The position numbers were made by a program, and so were the translations under genes. 64,000 nt of DNA from the NCBI RefSeq assembly GCF_024380015.1, contig NZ_CP101508.1, positions 1,364,902 to 1,428,901 on the forward strand, read 5' to 3'. The notes beneath the pieces are model-generated. The model had not been told where the DNA came from. It saw only the letters and a list, made by a program, of their open reading frames with translations, and made no database searches. The stretch is from Photobacterium atrarenae. GTDB lineage: Bacteria; Pseudomonadota; Gammaproteobacteria; Enterobacterales; Vibrionaceae. Below, piece by piece: positions 35,650-43,386 of the stretch (the stretch's first letter is position 1; each line of letters opens with the position of its first letter).

Positions 35650-35835
35650 GATTAATCCTTTTCCATTAATAGTTGTGTGGTTTGATATCGTGAACGAGTA
35701 TGAAGACAGCGGCAGCGGTGACATAACGTGTCATGTTCATTTGGGTGGATCTACCTTCAATTGATGCCGGATGCCGGTGAATGATTCAGGATTCTCCCGC
35801 AAGATAATAATGGCGAACAATGATTAGCAACTGAT

Positions 35836-35937
35836 TGATAAATAGAAACTAATATTATCAATAGAGTTGTCAGGGTCGCTTGTGGGACGAACTTTTCCCT
35901 CATTATCCACGAAACACGAATAATATCAATTATCATT
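35836..35937. promoter_or_regulatory. Candidate Fur-binding region between hmuT and hutX
   Basis: Two stretches hold the Fur half-site ATTATCA: TGATAAATAGAAACTAATATTATCA-like sequence at 35836-35860 (bounded by TGATAA and TTATCA) and AATATCAATTATCATTTG near 35922-35939. Neither is a full 19-bp Fur box, so the call leans on the known iron control of these genes in Vibrio. Confidence 0.45.
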
Positions 35938-35960
35938 TGCAATGTTGTTTGCGGGTCATT

Positions 35961-36095
35961 ATGATGCGTGCAAATACGATCCGCTATCATTTGAAAGGCG
36001 CCTTACTTCATGTTGTGGGCAGTTTCGCTGTTGCGATTGAGCTGGTTGCTGCAGCAAGCATGGCGACGTGCATGATGAGTGCCTTTGAAGCGTGA
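35961..36095 (+). CDS. Candidate 44-residue membrane micro-ORF ahead of hutX
   Basis: ATG-started frame of 44 codons between the Fur-like site and hutX. It begins MMRANTIRYHLKGALLHVVG and continues into a hydrophobic stretch (SFAVAIELVAAASMATCMM), giving one likely membrane helix after a basic N-terminus. The Shine-Dalgarno is weak (GCGGGTC). It would be the first gene of the hutXZ transcript if real. No homologue is recognised. Confidence 0.35.
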   Translation: MMRANTIRYHLKGALLHVVGSFAVAIELVAAASMATCMMSAFEA

Positions 36096-36176
36096 CTTCG
36101 TCAGACGAACCCCATGCACTGTAGGCAACCTGTTGCTCTGGTACAGTTCTGATACAGTGTGATTTGGAGAGAAACA

Positions 36177-36701
36177 GTGTTTGAAAAAATTGCTTTAGAA
36201 TCCCTGAAGATCAAAGTTGCGGAGATGCTGGCTGAAAACCCGGCGTTGCATGCGGTACTGATTGCTCAGGAGTTGGATATTACAGAAGGGGAGGTGATTA
36301 TGGCCTTCCCGTCTGAGTGGGTTGAAACCCTGCCGGGCGAGCATGCTCAGGCCGTGCTGGAAACCTTGCCTTCCTGGGGGCCAATGACCACCATTGTCCA
36401 TTCGATGGGGTCGATTTTTGAAATTAAGGCGCCTTTCCCGAAAGGAAAAGAAGCGCGCGGCTATTATAACTTGATGGGGAAGGAAGGTGAGTTACATGGT
36501 CACCTTCGCCTGGATCGTGTTGCCCAGGTGGTTCTGGTCAGCAAGCCGTCGAACGGCAATGCCACTTATTTTATCGGCTTTCTGGCGGATAACGGCGAAT
36601 GTATCTTTAAAGTCTACTTGGGGCGTGATAAGCAACGTCAGCTGTTCCCGGAACAAATTGAACAATTTAAACAACTCAAACAACAGATTCTTGGAGAGTA
36701 A
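36177..36701 (+). CDS. hutX: Heme utilization carrier protein HutX
   Basis: A 174-residue cytoplasmic protein that receives imported heme and hands it to HutZ. Family marks are VAEMLAENPALHAVLIAQEL near the N-terminus, TTIVHSMGSIFEIKAPFPKG in the middle and YFIGFLADNGECIFKVYLGRD near the end. The start is the GTG at 36177, placed 6 bases after GGAGAG; the GTG six codons upstream has no such site. The hutZ ATG follows 6 bases after the stop. The radical-SAM gene hutW that normally precedes hutX in Vibrio is missing here. Confidence 0.92.
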   Translation: MFEKIALESLKIKVAEMLAENPALHAVLIAQELDITEGEVIMAFPSEWVETLPGEHAQAVLETLPSWGPMTTIVHSMGSIFEIKAPFPKGKEARGYYNLMGKEGELHGHLRLDRVAQVVLVSKPSNGNATYFIGFLADNGECIFKVYLGRDKQRQLFPEQIEQFKQLKQQILGE

Positions 36702-36706
36702 CAATC

Positions 36707-37267
36707 ATGAGTGATGTCAAACAAGCGCGTTTGCAAAACCGCCTGGGCCCGGAAATTAAAGAATTTCGCGAAGTTTGCCAGACACTGCAACTGGCGACTG
36801 TGGATGCTGAAGGCAAGCCGAATGTCAGCTATGCGCCGTTTGCGATGTTGGAAGATGGCTATTATGTGCTGATCAGCCAGATTGCCAAGCATGCCCGCAA
36901 CCTGCTGGAAAACCCACAGGTATCGCTGATGATGATCGAAGATGAAAGCACCTCGAAGACGATTTATGCCCGTAAGCGATTGACCTTTGAAGCCAATGTG
37001 GTGGTGGTTGAGCGTCAGAGTGAGCGCTGGGTTGAAGCTATTGCCGGGCTGAGAGCACGTTTTGGCGAGATTGTTGATGGTCTGAGTGGTCTGGAAGATT
37101 TCACCTTGTTCCGTTTGGAGCCAACGCAGGGCCTGTTCGTCAAAGGTTTTGGTCAGGCGTTCCAGGTGAGCGGTGATGATCTGGTGGATTTCGTGCATCT
37201 GCAGGAAGGTCACAAGCGCATTCAGGATGGTAGCGAAGTGACTTCTACCTCGGAAGAAGAGCTATAA
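36707..37267 (+). CDS. hutZ: Heme-degrading protein HutZ
   Basis: A 186-residue protein of the split-barrel flavin/heme-binding (pyridoxine oxidase-like) family that opens heme to release iron. Seen are LATVDAEGKPNVSYAPFAML, the segment LISQIAKHARNLLENPQVSLM, and near the C-terminus FVHLQEGHKRIQ, whose histidine corresponds to the heme axial ligand known from V. cholerae HutZ. Second gene of the hutXZ operon, with AGAG ribosome-binding site and its own terminator. Confidence 0.93.
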   Translation: MSDVKQARLQNRLGPEIKEFREVCQTLQLATVDAEGKPNVSYAPFAMLEDGYYVLISQIAKHARNLLENPQVSLMMIEDESTSKTIYARKRLTFEANVVVVERQSERWVEAIAGLRARFGEIVDGLSGLEDFTLFRLEPTQGLFVKGFGQAFQVSGDDLVDFVHLQEGHKRIQDGSEVTSTSEEEL

Positions 37268-37293
37268 GTACTTGTGCTCAAAACAGATTTTCA

Positions 37294-37330
37294 GGGCCTG
37301 TCGGTTATGCCGACAGGCCCTGTTTGTTTC
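37294..37330 (+). terminator. Rho-independent terminator of hutXZ
   Basis: Perfect 11-bp stem GGGCCTGTCGG / CCGACAGGCCC, loop TTATG, followed by TGTTTGTTTC, 26 bases past the hutZ stop. Confidence 0.9.
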
Positions 37331-37424
37331 GGGGAGCCTGACGAACTGTAATCTGTCTACGATGAAGGCAGCCTGTCGGTGATGCGATACACTCAAAAGA
37401 GCAGCATCGAATGGAGTAGGCATC

Positions 37425-37625
37425 ATGGCTGATTATAATCGATCCCGAGCCGGGCATTCAGGGCAACCCACAAGTGAAACCAAACCGACGCGGCGGATGA
37501 GCATGCATGAGGGAATCGCTCCCTGGTGTGATTGCTGTGTTTGTGAAGCCGAGCCGTACTGGGCAGCAGTCGCTGAAGAGCTGGGGATTGAGCTGAGTGA
37601 CTACGAGGACGGGGAACCCCATTGA
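37425..37625 (+). CDS. Hypothetical 66-residue Cys-rich protein
   Basis: Small soluble protein with a cysteine cluster WCDCCVCEAEPYW at about residues 34-46, possibly a metal site, and an acidic C-terminus (LSDYEDGEPH). The N-terminal part is basic and polar. GGAG stands 8 bases before the ATG, and a hairpin terminator follows the stop, so it is a self-contained unit. No family recognised. Confidence 0.65.
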   Translation: MADYNRSRAGHSGQPTSETKPTRRMSMHEGIAPWCDCCVCEAEPYWAAVAEELGIELSDYEDGEPH

Positions 37626-37645
37626 ACTCAGGGTTGCTTCCCATG

Positions 37646-37675
37646 GCCTGCCCGTGTGGGCAGGCAATGCTTTTT
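37646..37675 (+). terminator. Rho-independent terminator of the Cys-rich gene
   Basis: Eight-bp stem GCCTGCCC / GGGCAGGC, 4-base loop, then AATGCTTTTT. Confidence 0.82.
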
Positions 37676-37733
37676 GCTGGGTATTTTCCAGGGGCTCGAT
37701 GCTGCGATGAGGCACCTGCGGACCTGCTTGGTT

Positions 37734-38666
37734 TTAACCTTGAAGGTATTGTCCTAAGGCGATAAAAAACGGTACGCCGAGCAATACGTTAAAAGGAAAT
37801 GTGATACCGAGCGATGCCGTAATCGACATGCCGGCGTTTGCCTCAGGTAAACTTTCTTTCATCGCTGCCGGGACGGCAATGTAAGATGCACTTGCGCCCA
37901 GCACTGCCATTAATGCAACCCCGCCGGCACTGAATCCTAAAATAACACCAAGTCCGGTACCTGCGATACCGCCGATCATCGGCATCAGAATACCAAAGCT
38001 GATCAGGAAGAGGCTGTTCTTCTTCAGCTCGGACAGTTGCTCACCTGCAACCAAGCCCATTTTCAGCAAGAATAAAGCTAAGATTCCAGAGAAAAGCTCG
38101 ATAAAGAACGGTGACAGTTTTTGAACACTCAACCCGCCATAGTAGCCAATGAGTAAACTACCCACCATTAACAATATACTTTGATTTGCCAGCAGCTCTT
38201 TTTTTATAAAATTGGCATTGATCACTTTCATGCTGCCTTTGGCTAATACCAGGCCCACCAGAATGGCCGGCATCTCGAGTAATACGACAAAGAGCGGGAA
38301 ATAGGCTTCATAACGGATGTTGTTCGCTTCCAACAGGGCAACCGCAACCGCATACGTGGCAACACTGACCGAGCCATAATGTGCAGCAACGGCGCCGGCG
38401 TTGATTCTATCGAGCTGACCGAAATACCGGAGCAAAGGATAAGCGACCAGCGGCAATAATAGTCCAAATGCAATCACCATCAGCGACATGATCAATAAGG
38501 ATGGATCGATGTGTTCCTGAAGTGCCAGACCTCCTTTGAGGCCAATCGCAACCATCAGGAACATACTGAGGGACTTATATAAGTTTTCAGGAAATGAAAT
38601 GTTTGCCCCAACCAAACGACAAAAAACACCAAGAATGAAGAAGGCTACGACTGCGTCAATGACCAT
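37734..38666 (-). CDS. SbtA-like sodium-dependent bicarbonate transporter
   Basis: A 310-residue inner-membrane protein with about ten helices. The two repeated halves carry GAVAAHYGSVSVATYAVA (residues about 95-112) and ASASYIAVPAAMKESLPEAN (about 262-281), both diagnostic of the SbtA (DUF897) family, which in cyanobacteria takes up bicarbonate with sodium. ATG follows GGAGAG. It is preceded, 3 bases apart, by a small membrane protein and divergent from a LysR regulator, forming a regulated two-gene operon. In this likely heterotroph bicarbonate use could serve anaplerosis; that role is inferred. Confidence 0.88.
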   Translation of the reverse strand: MVIDAVVAFFILGVFCRLVGANISFPENLYKSLSMFLMVAIGLKGGLALQEHIDPSLLIMSLMVIAFGLLLPLVAYPLLRYFGQLDRINAGAVAAHYGSVSVATYAVAVALLEANNIRYEAYFPLFVVLLEMPAILVGLVLAKGSMKVINANFIKKELLANQSILLMVGSLLIGYYGGLSVQKLSPFFIELFSGILALFLLKMGLVAGEQLSELKKNSLFLISFGILMPMIGGIAGTGLGVILGFSAGGVALMAVLGASASYIAVPAAMKESLPEANAGMSITASLGITFPFNVLLGVPFFIALGQYLQG

Positions 38667-38669
38667 GGA

Positions 38670-38888
38670 CTACTTCTCTCCGAAGGAATGTTGCATCGTC
38701 ACATGATCAGCTTTCGATGCTTGTTTGCGCACGGATTGTTTGAAAACATTCAGGACCGTTAAGCCGGCCAGCATCATGGCTAGTACCGAAAATCCGAATG
38801 ACTCACTATTGATTAAACTGCTGGCAATATAAAATGCGATGAGGGCGGTGCTCGTGACTGTGGGTAGGACTAAACTTCTATACTTCAT
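38670..38888 (-). CDS. Small two-helix membrane protein upstream of sbtA-like gene
   Basis: A 72-residue protein with two hydrophobic segments (LVLPTVTSTALIAFYIASSLI and FGFSVLAMMLAGLTVLNVF) and a polar C-terminus (KQASKADHVTMQHSFGEK). The ATG at 38888 is 5 bases after GGAGG; the ATG four codons earlier contains the ribosome-binding site itself. It is translationally linked to the transporter gene. No family recognised; an accessory subunit is the natural guess. Confidence 0.7.
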   Translation of the reverse strand: MKYRSLVLPTVTSTALIAFYIASSLINSESFGFSVLAMMLAGLTVLNVFKQSVRKQASKADHVTMQHSFGEK

Positions 38889-38941
38889 CATGACCTCCAT
38901 AACTTTCGGGGAATCATAGTGCGCCTGAAGAATAGATAAAA

Positions 38942-38979
38942 ATAGAAAATTACTATGCTATCAATAGACAAAAGTCTAT
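38942..38979. promoter_or_regulatory. LysR-type operators in the sbtA/lysR divergent region
   Basis: Two palindromes: ATAG-N7-CTAT at 38942-38956 (fits T-N11-A) and ATAGAC-AAAA-GTCTAT at 38964-38979. Both lie in the 120-base divergent region, as expected for a LysR recognition site and activation site. Confidence 0.65.
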
Positions 38980-39007
38980 ATTGGTGTGGTTTACGAGTGG
39001 AGGAACA

Positions 39008-39940
39008 ATGGCATCCAGGCTGCATTCATATATCGGTACATTTCGTCAATTGGAAATTTTGCTGGCTGTTTATGAGGAGGGGAGTATTAAATCAGCTTCT
39101 GAAGCCTTGTTTTTGACCCAGCCTACCGTGTCAATCCAGTTGAAGAAGCTCGCTGAGGCGATCGGCCTGCCGCTTTACCAACAGGTCGGAAAGAAGCTGG
39201 TGTTCACGGATGCAGGTCTGGTAACCGTTGAAACGGCAAAAAGTATCCTTCACAGCTGTGAAGCGCTGGACATGCATCTGTCCAACCTGAGGGGGTTGAA
39301 ATCGGGGACGCTGAGGCTCGCGAGTGCAACCACAGCCAAGTACTTTATTCCACACTTGCTGGGACCCTTTTGTGAGCGCTACCCTGGGATTGATATCCAG
39401 TTTACGGTCGCGAACCGGCAACAAGTGATTGAACGGCTGGAGCAGGGCCTGGACGACTTCTATGTGTTCAGCCATTTGCCTGAGGGGTTAGATCTCGATG
39501 TGATCGAGTTTATGTCCAATGATCTGGTCGCCATTGCCGAGGCGAACCATCCGCTGACGAAAAAAACCAAAGTTTCTCTGGAAGAGTTTTGCCGGGAAGA
39601 CTTTCTGATCCGCGAAGTGGGCTCGGGCACCCGTTTCTCGATCGAGTCCTTCTTCAACAATCAGCAATGTAAGCCGAATATTAAAATGACAATCGCCAGT
39701 AATGAAGCGATTATTCATTCTGTTTTATCGCGACTGGGGGTCTCTATCCTGTCGGCCCACACACTTGCATTCGGTGAGATTTACGGCGTTCAAAAAATTA
39801 ATGTGGCGTCTTTGCCCATTCAGTCGAAATGGTCTTTCTCCTGGACAAGATCGCAACACCTGTCCCCGGTCGCCAAGGTGTTTCTGAATTATGTCGAAAC
39901 GGAAGGACGGGAAATTGTGAAAAAAGCTGCACGCCTTTAA
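39008..39940 (+). CDS. LysR family regulator of the sbtA-like operon
   Basis: A 310-residue LysR regulator of the CbbR/RbcR type. Helix-turn-helix: EEGSIKSASEALFLTQPTVSIQLKKL. The effector domain begins about residue 88 (GTLRLASATTAKYFIPHLLGPF), which is a CbbR-type start, and contains REVGSGTRFSIESFF. The ATG at 39008 is preceded by GGAGGA (5 bases); the frame upstream adds nine residues without such a site. Divergent from the transporter operon it likely controls. Confidence 0.88.
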   Translation: MASRLHSYIGTFRQLEILLAVYEEGSIKSASEALFLTQPTVSIQLKKLAEAIGLPLYQQVGKKLVFTDAGLVTVETAKSILHSCEALDMHLSNLRGLKSGTLRLASATTAKYFIPHLLGPFCERYPGIDIQFTVANRQQVIERLEQGLDDFYVFSHLPEGLDLDVIEFMSNDLVAIAEANHPLTKKTKVSLEEFCREDFLIREVGSGTRFSIESFFNNQQCKPNIKMTIASNEAIIHSVLSRLGVSILSAHTLAFGEIYGVQKINVASLPIQSKWSFSWTRSQHLSPVAKVFLNYVETEGREIVKKAARL

Positions 39941-39989
39941 TTGGAGTTGCGCGCCAGAGTTTGACTCAAGTCGTACAGCGGCACCACCT

Positions 39990-40601
39990 TCATTGAAGAC
40001 CAAAGTATAAGGTGACCCCGGCCAGCAGATTGGTCATCGCGACAGAGGCCAGGATTAATCCCATCACCCGGCTGACGACGCTGGCACCACTTCGGCCGAT
40101 CAGTTTGTTAATCGCGCCGGACATCAGCATCAGTAAATAAGCAACGAACAGGACCGAAAGCAATAACAGGAAAGTGAGGGCTTGTTCAATCAGGCTGAAG
40201 CGAGCATTTTCTGTCAGGAGAACGGCGGCCAGCATGGCACCCGGGCTGGCAATCGAGGGGACCGCGAGGGGGAAAATGGCCGTCTCGTGATGACATTTCA
40301 CCAGGCGGATCTCCTCATCCGGCTTGCTTTCGCCGAAGATCATGGTGAGCGCAAACAAAAAAAGCACAATCCCGCCGGCAATTTGGAAAGCGGACAGGGG
40401 GATCGACATTGCGGTTAAAATAAGTTCCCCGGCTACGACAAAGAACAAGAGGATGCAGGCTGCTGCCAGCGTTGCAAGAAGGGCGATGCGGCGCCTGACC
40501 TTCTCATCGAACTGGCTGGTGACCGCAATAAACACCGGTACCGTTCCGATGGGATCAACTACAGCAAAAAAAGTAATAAATGTCGCCGCGATATCGATCA
40601 T
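39990..40601 (-). CDS. MarC family integral membrane protein
   Basis: A 203-residue protein with six helices of the MarC/UPF0056 family. Family marks are FFAVVDPIGTVPVFIAVT near residue 10-27 and PLAVPSIASPGAMLAAVLL around 110-128. Transport function is presumed; the substrate is unknown, and the early link of MarC to antibiotic resistance was not borne out. Single gene. Confidence 0.9.
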   Translation of the reverse strand: MIDIAATFITFFAVVDPIGTVPVFIAVTSQFDEKVRRRIALLATLAAACILLFFVVAGELILTAMSIPLSAFQIAGGIVLFLFALTMIFGESKPDEEIRLVKCHHETAIFPLAVPSIASPGAMLAAVLLTENARFSLIEQALTFLLLLSVLFVAYLLMLMSGAINKLIGRSGASVVSRVMGLILASVAMTNLLAGVTLYFGLQ

Positions 40602-40863
40602 CCATCGTTACCTGAAAGTCACACTGCCGATCGTCTACGTTCACCTGTGGAAGTGTAGCGGAAGTTTGGCTTTTTCGTGAAGGGGATGCCGCTTCACAAT
40701 CGTTGCCAATTGTGAAATCGTGAGCTCAATTGCGTGTATATCCGTTGGTATATTTTCAGGGGGATTTGTCTGGCACCTCATCCAATTAGCAGTACCATCT
40801 GTATGGCATCAAAATATTGCCCGTCAAACTTCATGGCATGTAAGAGATCCTCAATATGTGTGA

Positions 40864-41229
40864 TCACTCAGACGCTAAAGCTCGTTGATAGAGTAAGTCA
40901 ATGCTCTCTGATTCGGCAAAGTCGATACAATACCCAAGTTCAATTATGTCACCTTTTTTCGAACGATAACCGTTCAGATCACGACTATCCACAAGCTTTG
41001 AAACGTCGAAGAATACTTCAAGCGGCAAATCCGAGTAGTCCCGGTATCCTTGCATTGCAGCGATGGCATCTTCATATACTTCAGATCCTTTGTAAAATGT
41101 GGCGAGGCATGTGGATAAGGCATAGTTCTTTAGCAACTGCTTATCACTCATGTCGTTCAAGTTATGAGCACTTACGCTTAAACTACAACTCAAGACGAAT
41201 AATAAGGAACTTAGTCTTTTAATTGCCAT
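40864..41229 (-). CDS. tai4: Type VI amidase immunity protein, Tai4-like
   Basis: A 121-residue periplasmic protein. Signal peptide MAIKRLSSLLFVLSCSLSVSA. The mature part has LLKNYALSTCLATFYKGSEV, DLPLEVFFDVSKLVDS, and a C-terminal LGYCIDFAESESIDLLYQRAL; the two cysteines and this order are typical of Tai4 (immunity to the peptidoglycan amidase Tae4). The ATG at 41229 follows AAGG by 7 bases. The end of a tae4-like reading frame overlaps its start by 19 bases. Base composition is AT-richer than neighbours. With the effector broken, it is an orphan immunity gene. Confidence 0.8.
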   Translation of the reverse strand: MAIKRLSSLLFVLSCSLSVSAHNLNDMSDKQLLKNYALSTCLATFYKGSEVYEDAIAAMQGYRDYSDLPLEVFFDVSKLVDSRDLNGYRSKKGDIIELGYCIDFAESESIDLLYQRALASE

Positions 41230-41441
41230 AAGTACGCCTTTTTCGCTAAAGGGAAATAACAATGATCTGTACATCTGTTACCAGTCCAAATCGTGGCATG
41301 ACCAGAAGCGTCTGACCATACATCAACATCTACAACTAATATGCCTTTGTATTCGGAAAGTTTGTCTGTATGGGGGGCATCAATAACGACCTCCGGATTA
41401 CCGAAGCTATCGTGTAAAAAGTTGATTAAGCCGTATAGCCA
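41211..41441 (-). pseudogene. tae4: Truncated tae4-like amidase effector remnant
   Basis: Read on the minus strand, 76 open codons without a start give WLYGLINFLHDSFGNPE, then KGILVVDVDVWSDASGHATI, WTGNRCTDHCYF and LWQLKD. This matches the C-terminal half of Tae4 (pattern GIIVV-x5-WS-A-GH-TLWNG-C-C), including the catalytic histidine of the GH motif and both cysteines. The frame is closed upstream by TGA at 41442-41444; a short stretch in another frame (HASINNVMSDHDGY) just upstream suggests a frameshift. The N-terminal half with the catalytic cysteine is absent, so it is nonfunctional. Confidence 0.75.
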
Positions 41442-41607
41442 TCATGGTCACTCATAACATTATTTATGGAAGCGTGAAAATCTCATCATTTTTCATCCTA
41501 AACAAATACCATATTATCAGTTATGAAGCATTTTCATATTTAAATGTAAATGAATGAAAATGATAGAAATATTAAATTAAAATAGATTTCTTTTGCGGAG
41601 GCTTGCC

Positions 41608-41664
41608 ATGCTGAAATACTTACCTCCAATAAGGTTATATTTCTTTTACTGCCTGCTGCTCTGA
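41608..41664 (+). CDS. Candidate 18-residue hydrophobic micro-ORF
   Basis: The peptide would be MLKYLPPIRLYFFYCLLL. A near-ideal ribosome-binding site (GCGGAGG, 6 bases before ATG) precedes it and a very strong hairpin follows 5 bases after the stop. The upstream 100 bases are extremely AT-rich, as a promoter would be. It could be a leader peptide or a tiny membrane peptide; no homologue is recognised. Confidence 0.4.
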   Translation: MLKYLPPIRLYFFYCLLL

Positions 41665-41669
41665 CAAAT

Positions 41670-41704
41670 CAAGCCCCTGCCAGCGCTGAGCTGGCAGGGG
41701 CTTG
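41670..41704 (-). terminator. Very strong hairpin between micro-ORF and the following gene
   Basis: Perfect 15-bp stem CAAGCCCCTGCCAGC / GCTGGCAGGGGCTTG with a 5-base loop. T-rich sequence (ATTTGT) follows on the minus strand, where it would end the gene at 41737. On the plus strand the tail is G-rich, so termination there would be weaker. Confidence 0.75.
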
Positions 41705-41736
41705 TGGGGGAGGGGGAACTACAGTTTGTCTGTGGC

Positions 41737-42309
41737 TTACTGAATTTGATCAACCAGCGTGCTGAGCTCTTTCACCAGCGCTTCAGTTTTTGGATCCTGC
41801 TTTTTCATTGCGACCAGGGTTTCCTGTTGCAGTTCTTCCTGCATCCCCATCAATTGCTTGTCTGAGGTAATTTGCTGGCGCTGTTCCGCCATTTTCTTCT
41901 TGGCGGCAATGAAGGTCTGGATGAGTTCGCTACGCTCTTCTTTAGACAGATCTTCGGTCTGGATTTTGGTCTGGATTTCCTGTGCTTGGGTGACAAAGGC
42001 TTGCGGGTCGTAGCCGATTTCTTTGGCTTTTTTCTCGAACGCCAGCTCCAGCTGTTTGGCTTGATCGGCCAGTTCCGGGTTCGATTGCATTGCCTGCTGG
42101 CGGATGCTGGTGAGATCACGCTGGATCGCATTAATGCGCTCGACGGTTTCTTTCGGAGGGGTCGCTGTTTTATTGGCTAGGCTGGCATTGGCCTGTGGCG
42201 TCAACATCATCGCCAGGAGAACCAGAGGCAATGACAGGCTGATGAACCAGCGTTGCGCGGATGATTTCACAGACAACGAACGGGCAATACTTGAACGTGT
42301 ATTGGTCAT
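41737..42309 (-). CDS. Hypothetical periplasmic helical protein
   Basis: A 190-residue protein with a signal peptide (hydrophobic FISLSLPLVLLAMMLTP around 24-40, cut near ANA-SLA). The mature part is almost wholly charged helix rich in Q, K and E, such as AIQRDLTSIRQQAMQ and ELIQTFIAAKKKMAEQRQQ, reminiscent of periplasmic coiled-coil chaperones. It lacks the LTxxQ motifs of CpxP/Spy, so I do not assign it. Single gene with a strong terminator hairpin downstream. Confidence 0.7.
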   Translation of the reverse strand: MTNTRSSIARSLSVKSSAQRWFISLSLPLVLLAMMLTPQANASLANKTATPPKETVERINAIQRDLTSIRQQAMQSNPELADQAKQLELAFEKKAKEIGYDPQAFVTQAQEIQTKIQTEDLSKEERSELIQTFIAAKKKMAEQRQQITSDKQLMGMQEELQQETLVAMKKQDPKTEALVKELSTLVDQIQ

Positions 42310-42464
42310 GGCGGATACCTCTTGCTAAATCAATTGAACGCTCCAGGAGCGCGGTATGGCAATTAATGTAGCGAAGCATCGTGAGGTGAATGTCAGTGAT
42401 GTGTCATGAAAGCTGTGTCTTTGCTGAACAGCTTGCATTTTTTCGCTTGGCAATGTTTGTACAG

Positions 42465-42491
42465 AAAAAAGCCGACACCCAGGGTGTCGGC
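42465..42491 (-). terminator. Rho-independent terminator of torD
   Basis: Stem GCCGACACC / GGTGTCGGC with a short loop followed by six T on the minus strand, about 25 bases beyond the torD stop. Confidence 0.88.
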
Positions 42492-42515
42492 AAGGAGGAT
42501 GGAGAGTGTTGATGG

Positions 42516-43181
42516 CTATGATTCTTGCGCTTCACCTTCACCGGCCAAAAAGGCACGGTCAAGCCAGCAGAAAGCGAGCAGCAGATTGACGGCGGCTGCA
42601 TAGAAGCCGAACGGATCGCGAGCCTGGCACGCTTGGGCAAAGGCCGGTAACCAGTTGAGCAACATGGTGTCGAGAAATTGTTGCTGCGCCTGCATCAGCG
42701 GTTCGGCCGCTTGCTCACTGTTTTGCTGATTGGCGAGGATAATGAGGTTGCCCATGAAATCCAGTTCGACGGCAAGATGATCCGCCGGTTCGTTGAACTC
42801 CTTACGCTGGGCAATCTCGTAGCGCGTTAACCATTGATTCATGTCCTGGGCTGGCTGGTCATTGAGCAGGCCGCTCTCGCCGACATAGACGGACGCATAA
42901 GGCAGGGCGCCGGTTTTCGGTGTGCTGAGAAACAGGCCACAGAAGTCTGCTGCCAGCTCTAGCTGTGCATCGGCACGGTTTTCCAGCCGTTGCAGGGCGT
43001 TCTGGAAATCTTGCGCTGGCTGTTTCAGTTCCGGGGTCATGGCCAGACCGGAAAGAAAGGTGAGGATCTCCCCGCTATGGTAATGGCTGAGATCTTCAGC
43101 CGTCAGTTCGCGTGAGAGCAGGGAAGACATCCACCAGTAGATCTCCGCGCGTTGTTCGTTGAAAGCAATTATTTCTTGCAT
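42516..43181 (-). CDS. torD: TMAO reductase chaperone TorD
   Basis: A 221-residue all-helical cytoplasmic chaperone that binds apo-TorA and protects it for cofactor insertion. Family marks: YWWMSSLLSRELT, LAADFCGLFLSTPKTGALPYASVY and EPADHLAVELDFMGNLI (the E-P-D-H motif). The ATG at 43181 has GGAG 5 bases upstream; the longer frame is not used. It is the last gene of torCAD but is separated from torA by 205 bases with a hairpin. Confidence 0.92.
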   Translation of the reverse strand: MQEIIAFNEQRAEIYWWMSSLLSRELTAEDLSHYHSGEILTFLSGLAMTPELKQPAQDFQNALQRLENRADAQLELAADFCGLFLSTPKTGALPYASVYVGESGLLNDQPAQDMNQWLTRYEIAQRKEFNEPADHLAVELDFMGNLIILANQQNSEQAAEPLMQAQQQFLDTMLLNWLPAFAQACQARDPFGFYAAAVNLLLAFCWLDRAFLAGEGEAQES

Positions 43182-43326
43182 GGCGGCTCCAGCGTTTCGC
43201 TTATTTAATGTCGTTTTGGGCATCGTTGCCCGGTACTTGATCTGAGCACCGCGCATCTGCCTGCGTTATCGTCTTGATTATAATACCCTGCATCAGAATC
43301 CTGTGCCGGGTGTTGCCGCTTCGGAA

Positions 43327-43351
43327 AAGGTGCCAGCTATGCTGGCACCTT
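43327..43351 (-). terminator. Hairpin between torA and torD
   Basis: Perfect 11-bp stem AAGGTGCCAGC / GCTGGCACCTT with a 3-base loop, followed on the minus strand by TTCC rather than a long T-run. Likely a partial terminator or mRNA-stability element that lowers torD relative to torA. Confidence 0.65.
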
Positions 43352-43386
43352 ATATCCGTCTGGCGATAGAGAGGGAGATCACCGGT

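Noticed and set aside
40734..41222. 162-codon plus-strand frame antisense to the tai4-like gene
   Set aside because: The minus-strand product has a signal peptide and family motifs; the plus frame is cysteine-rich shadow translation.
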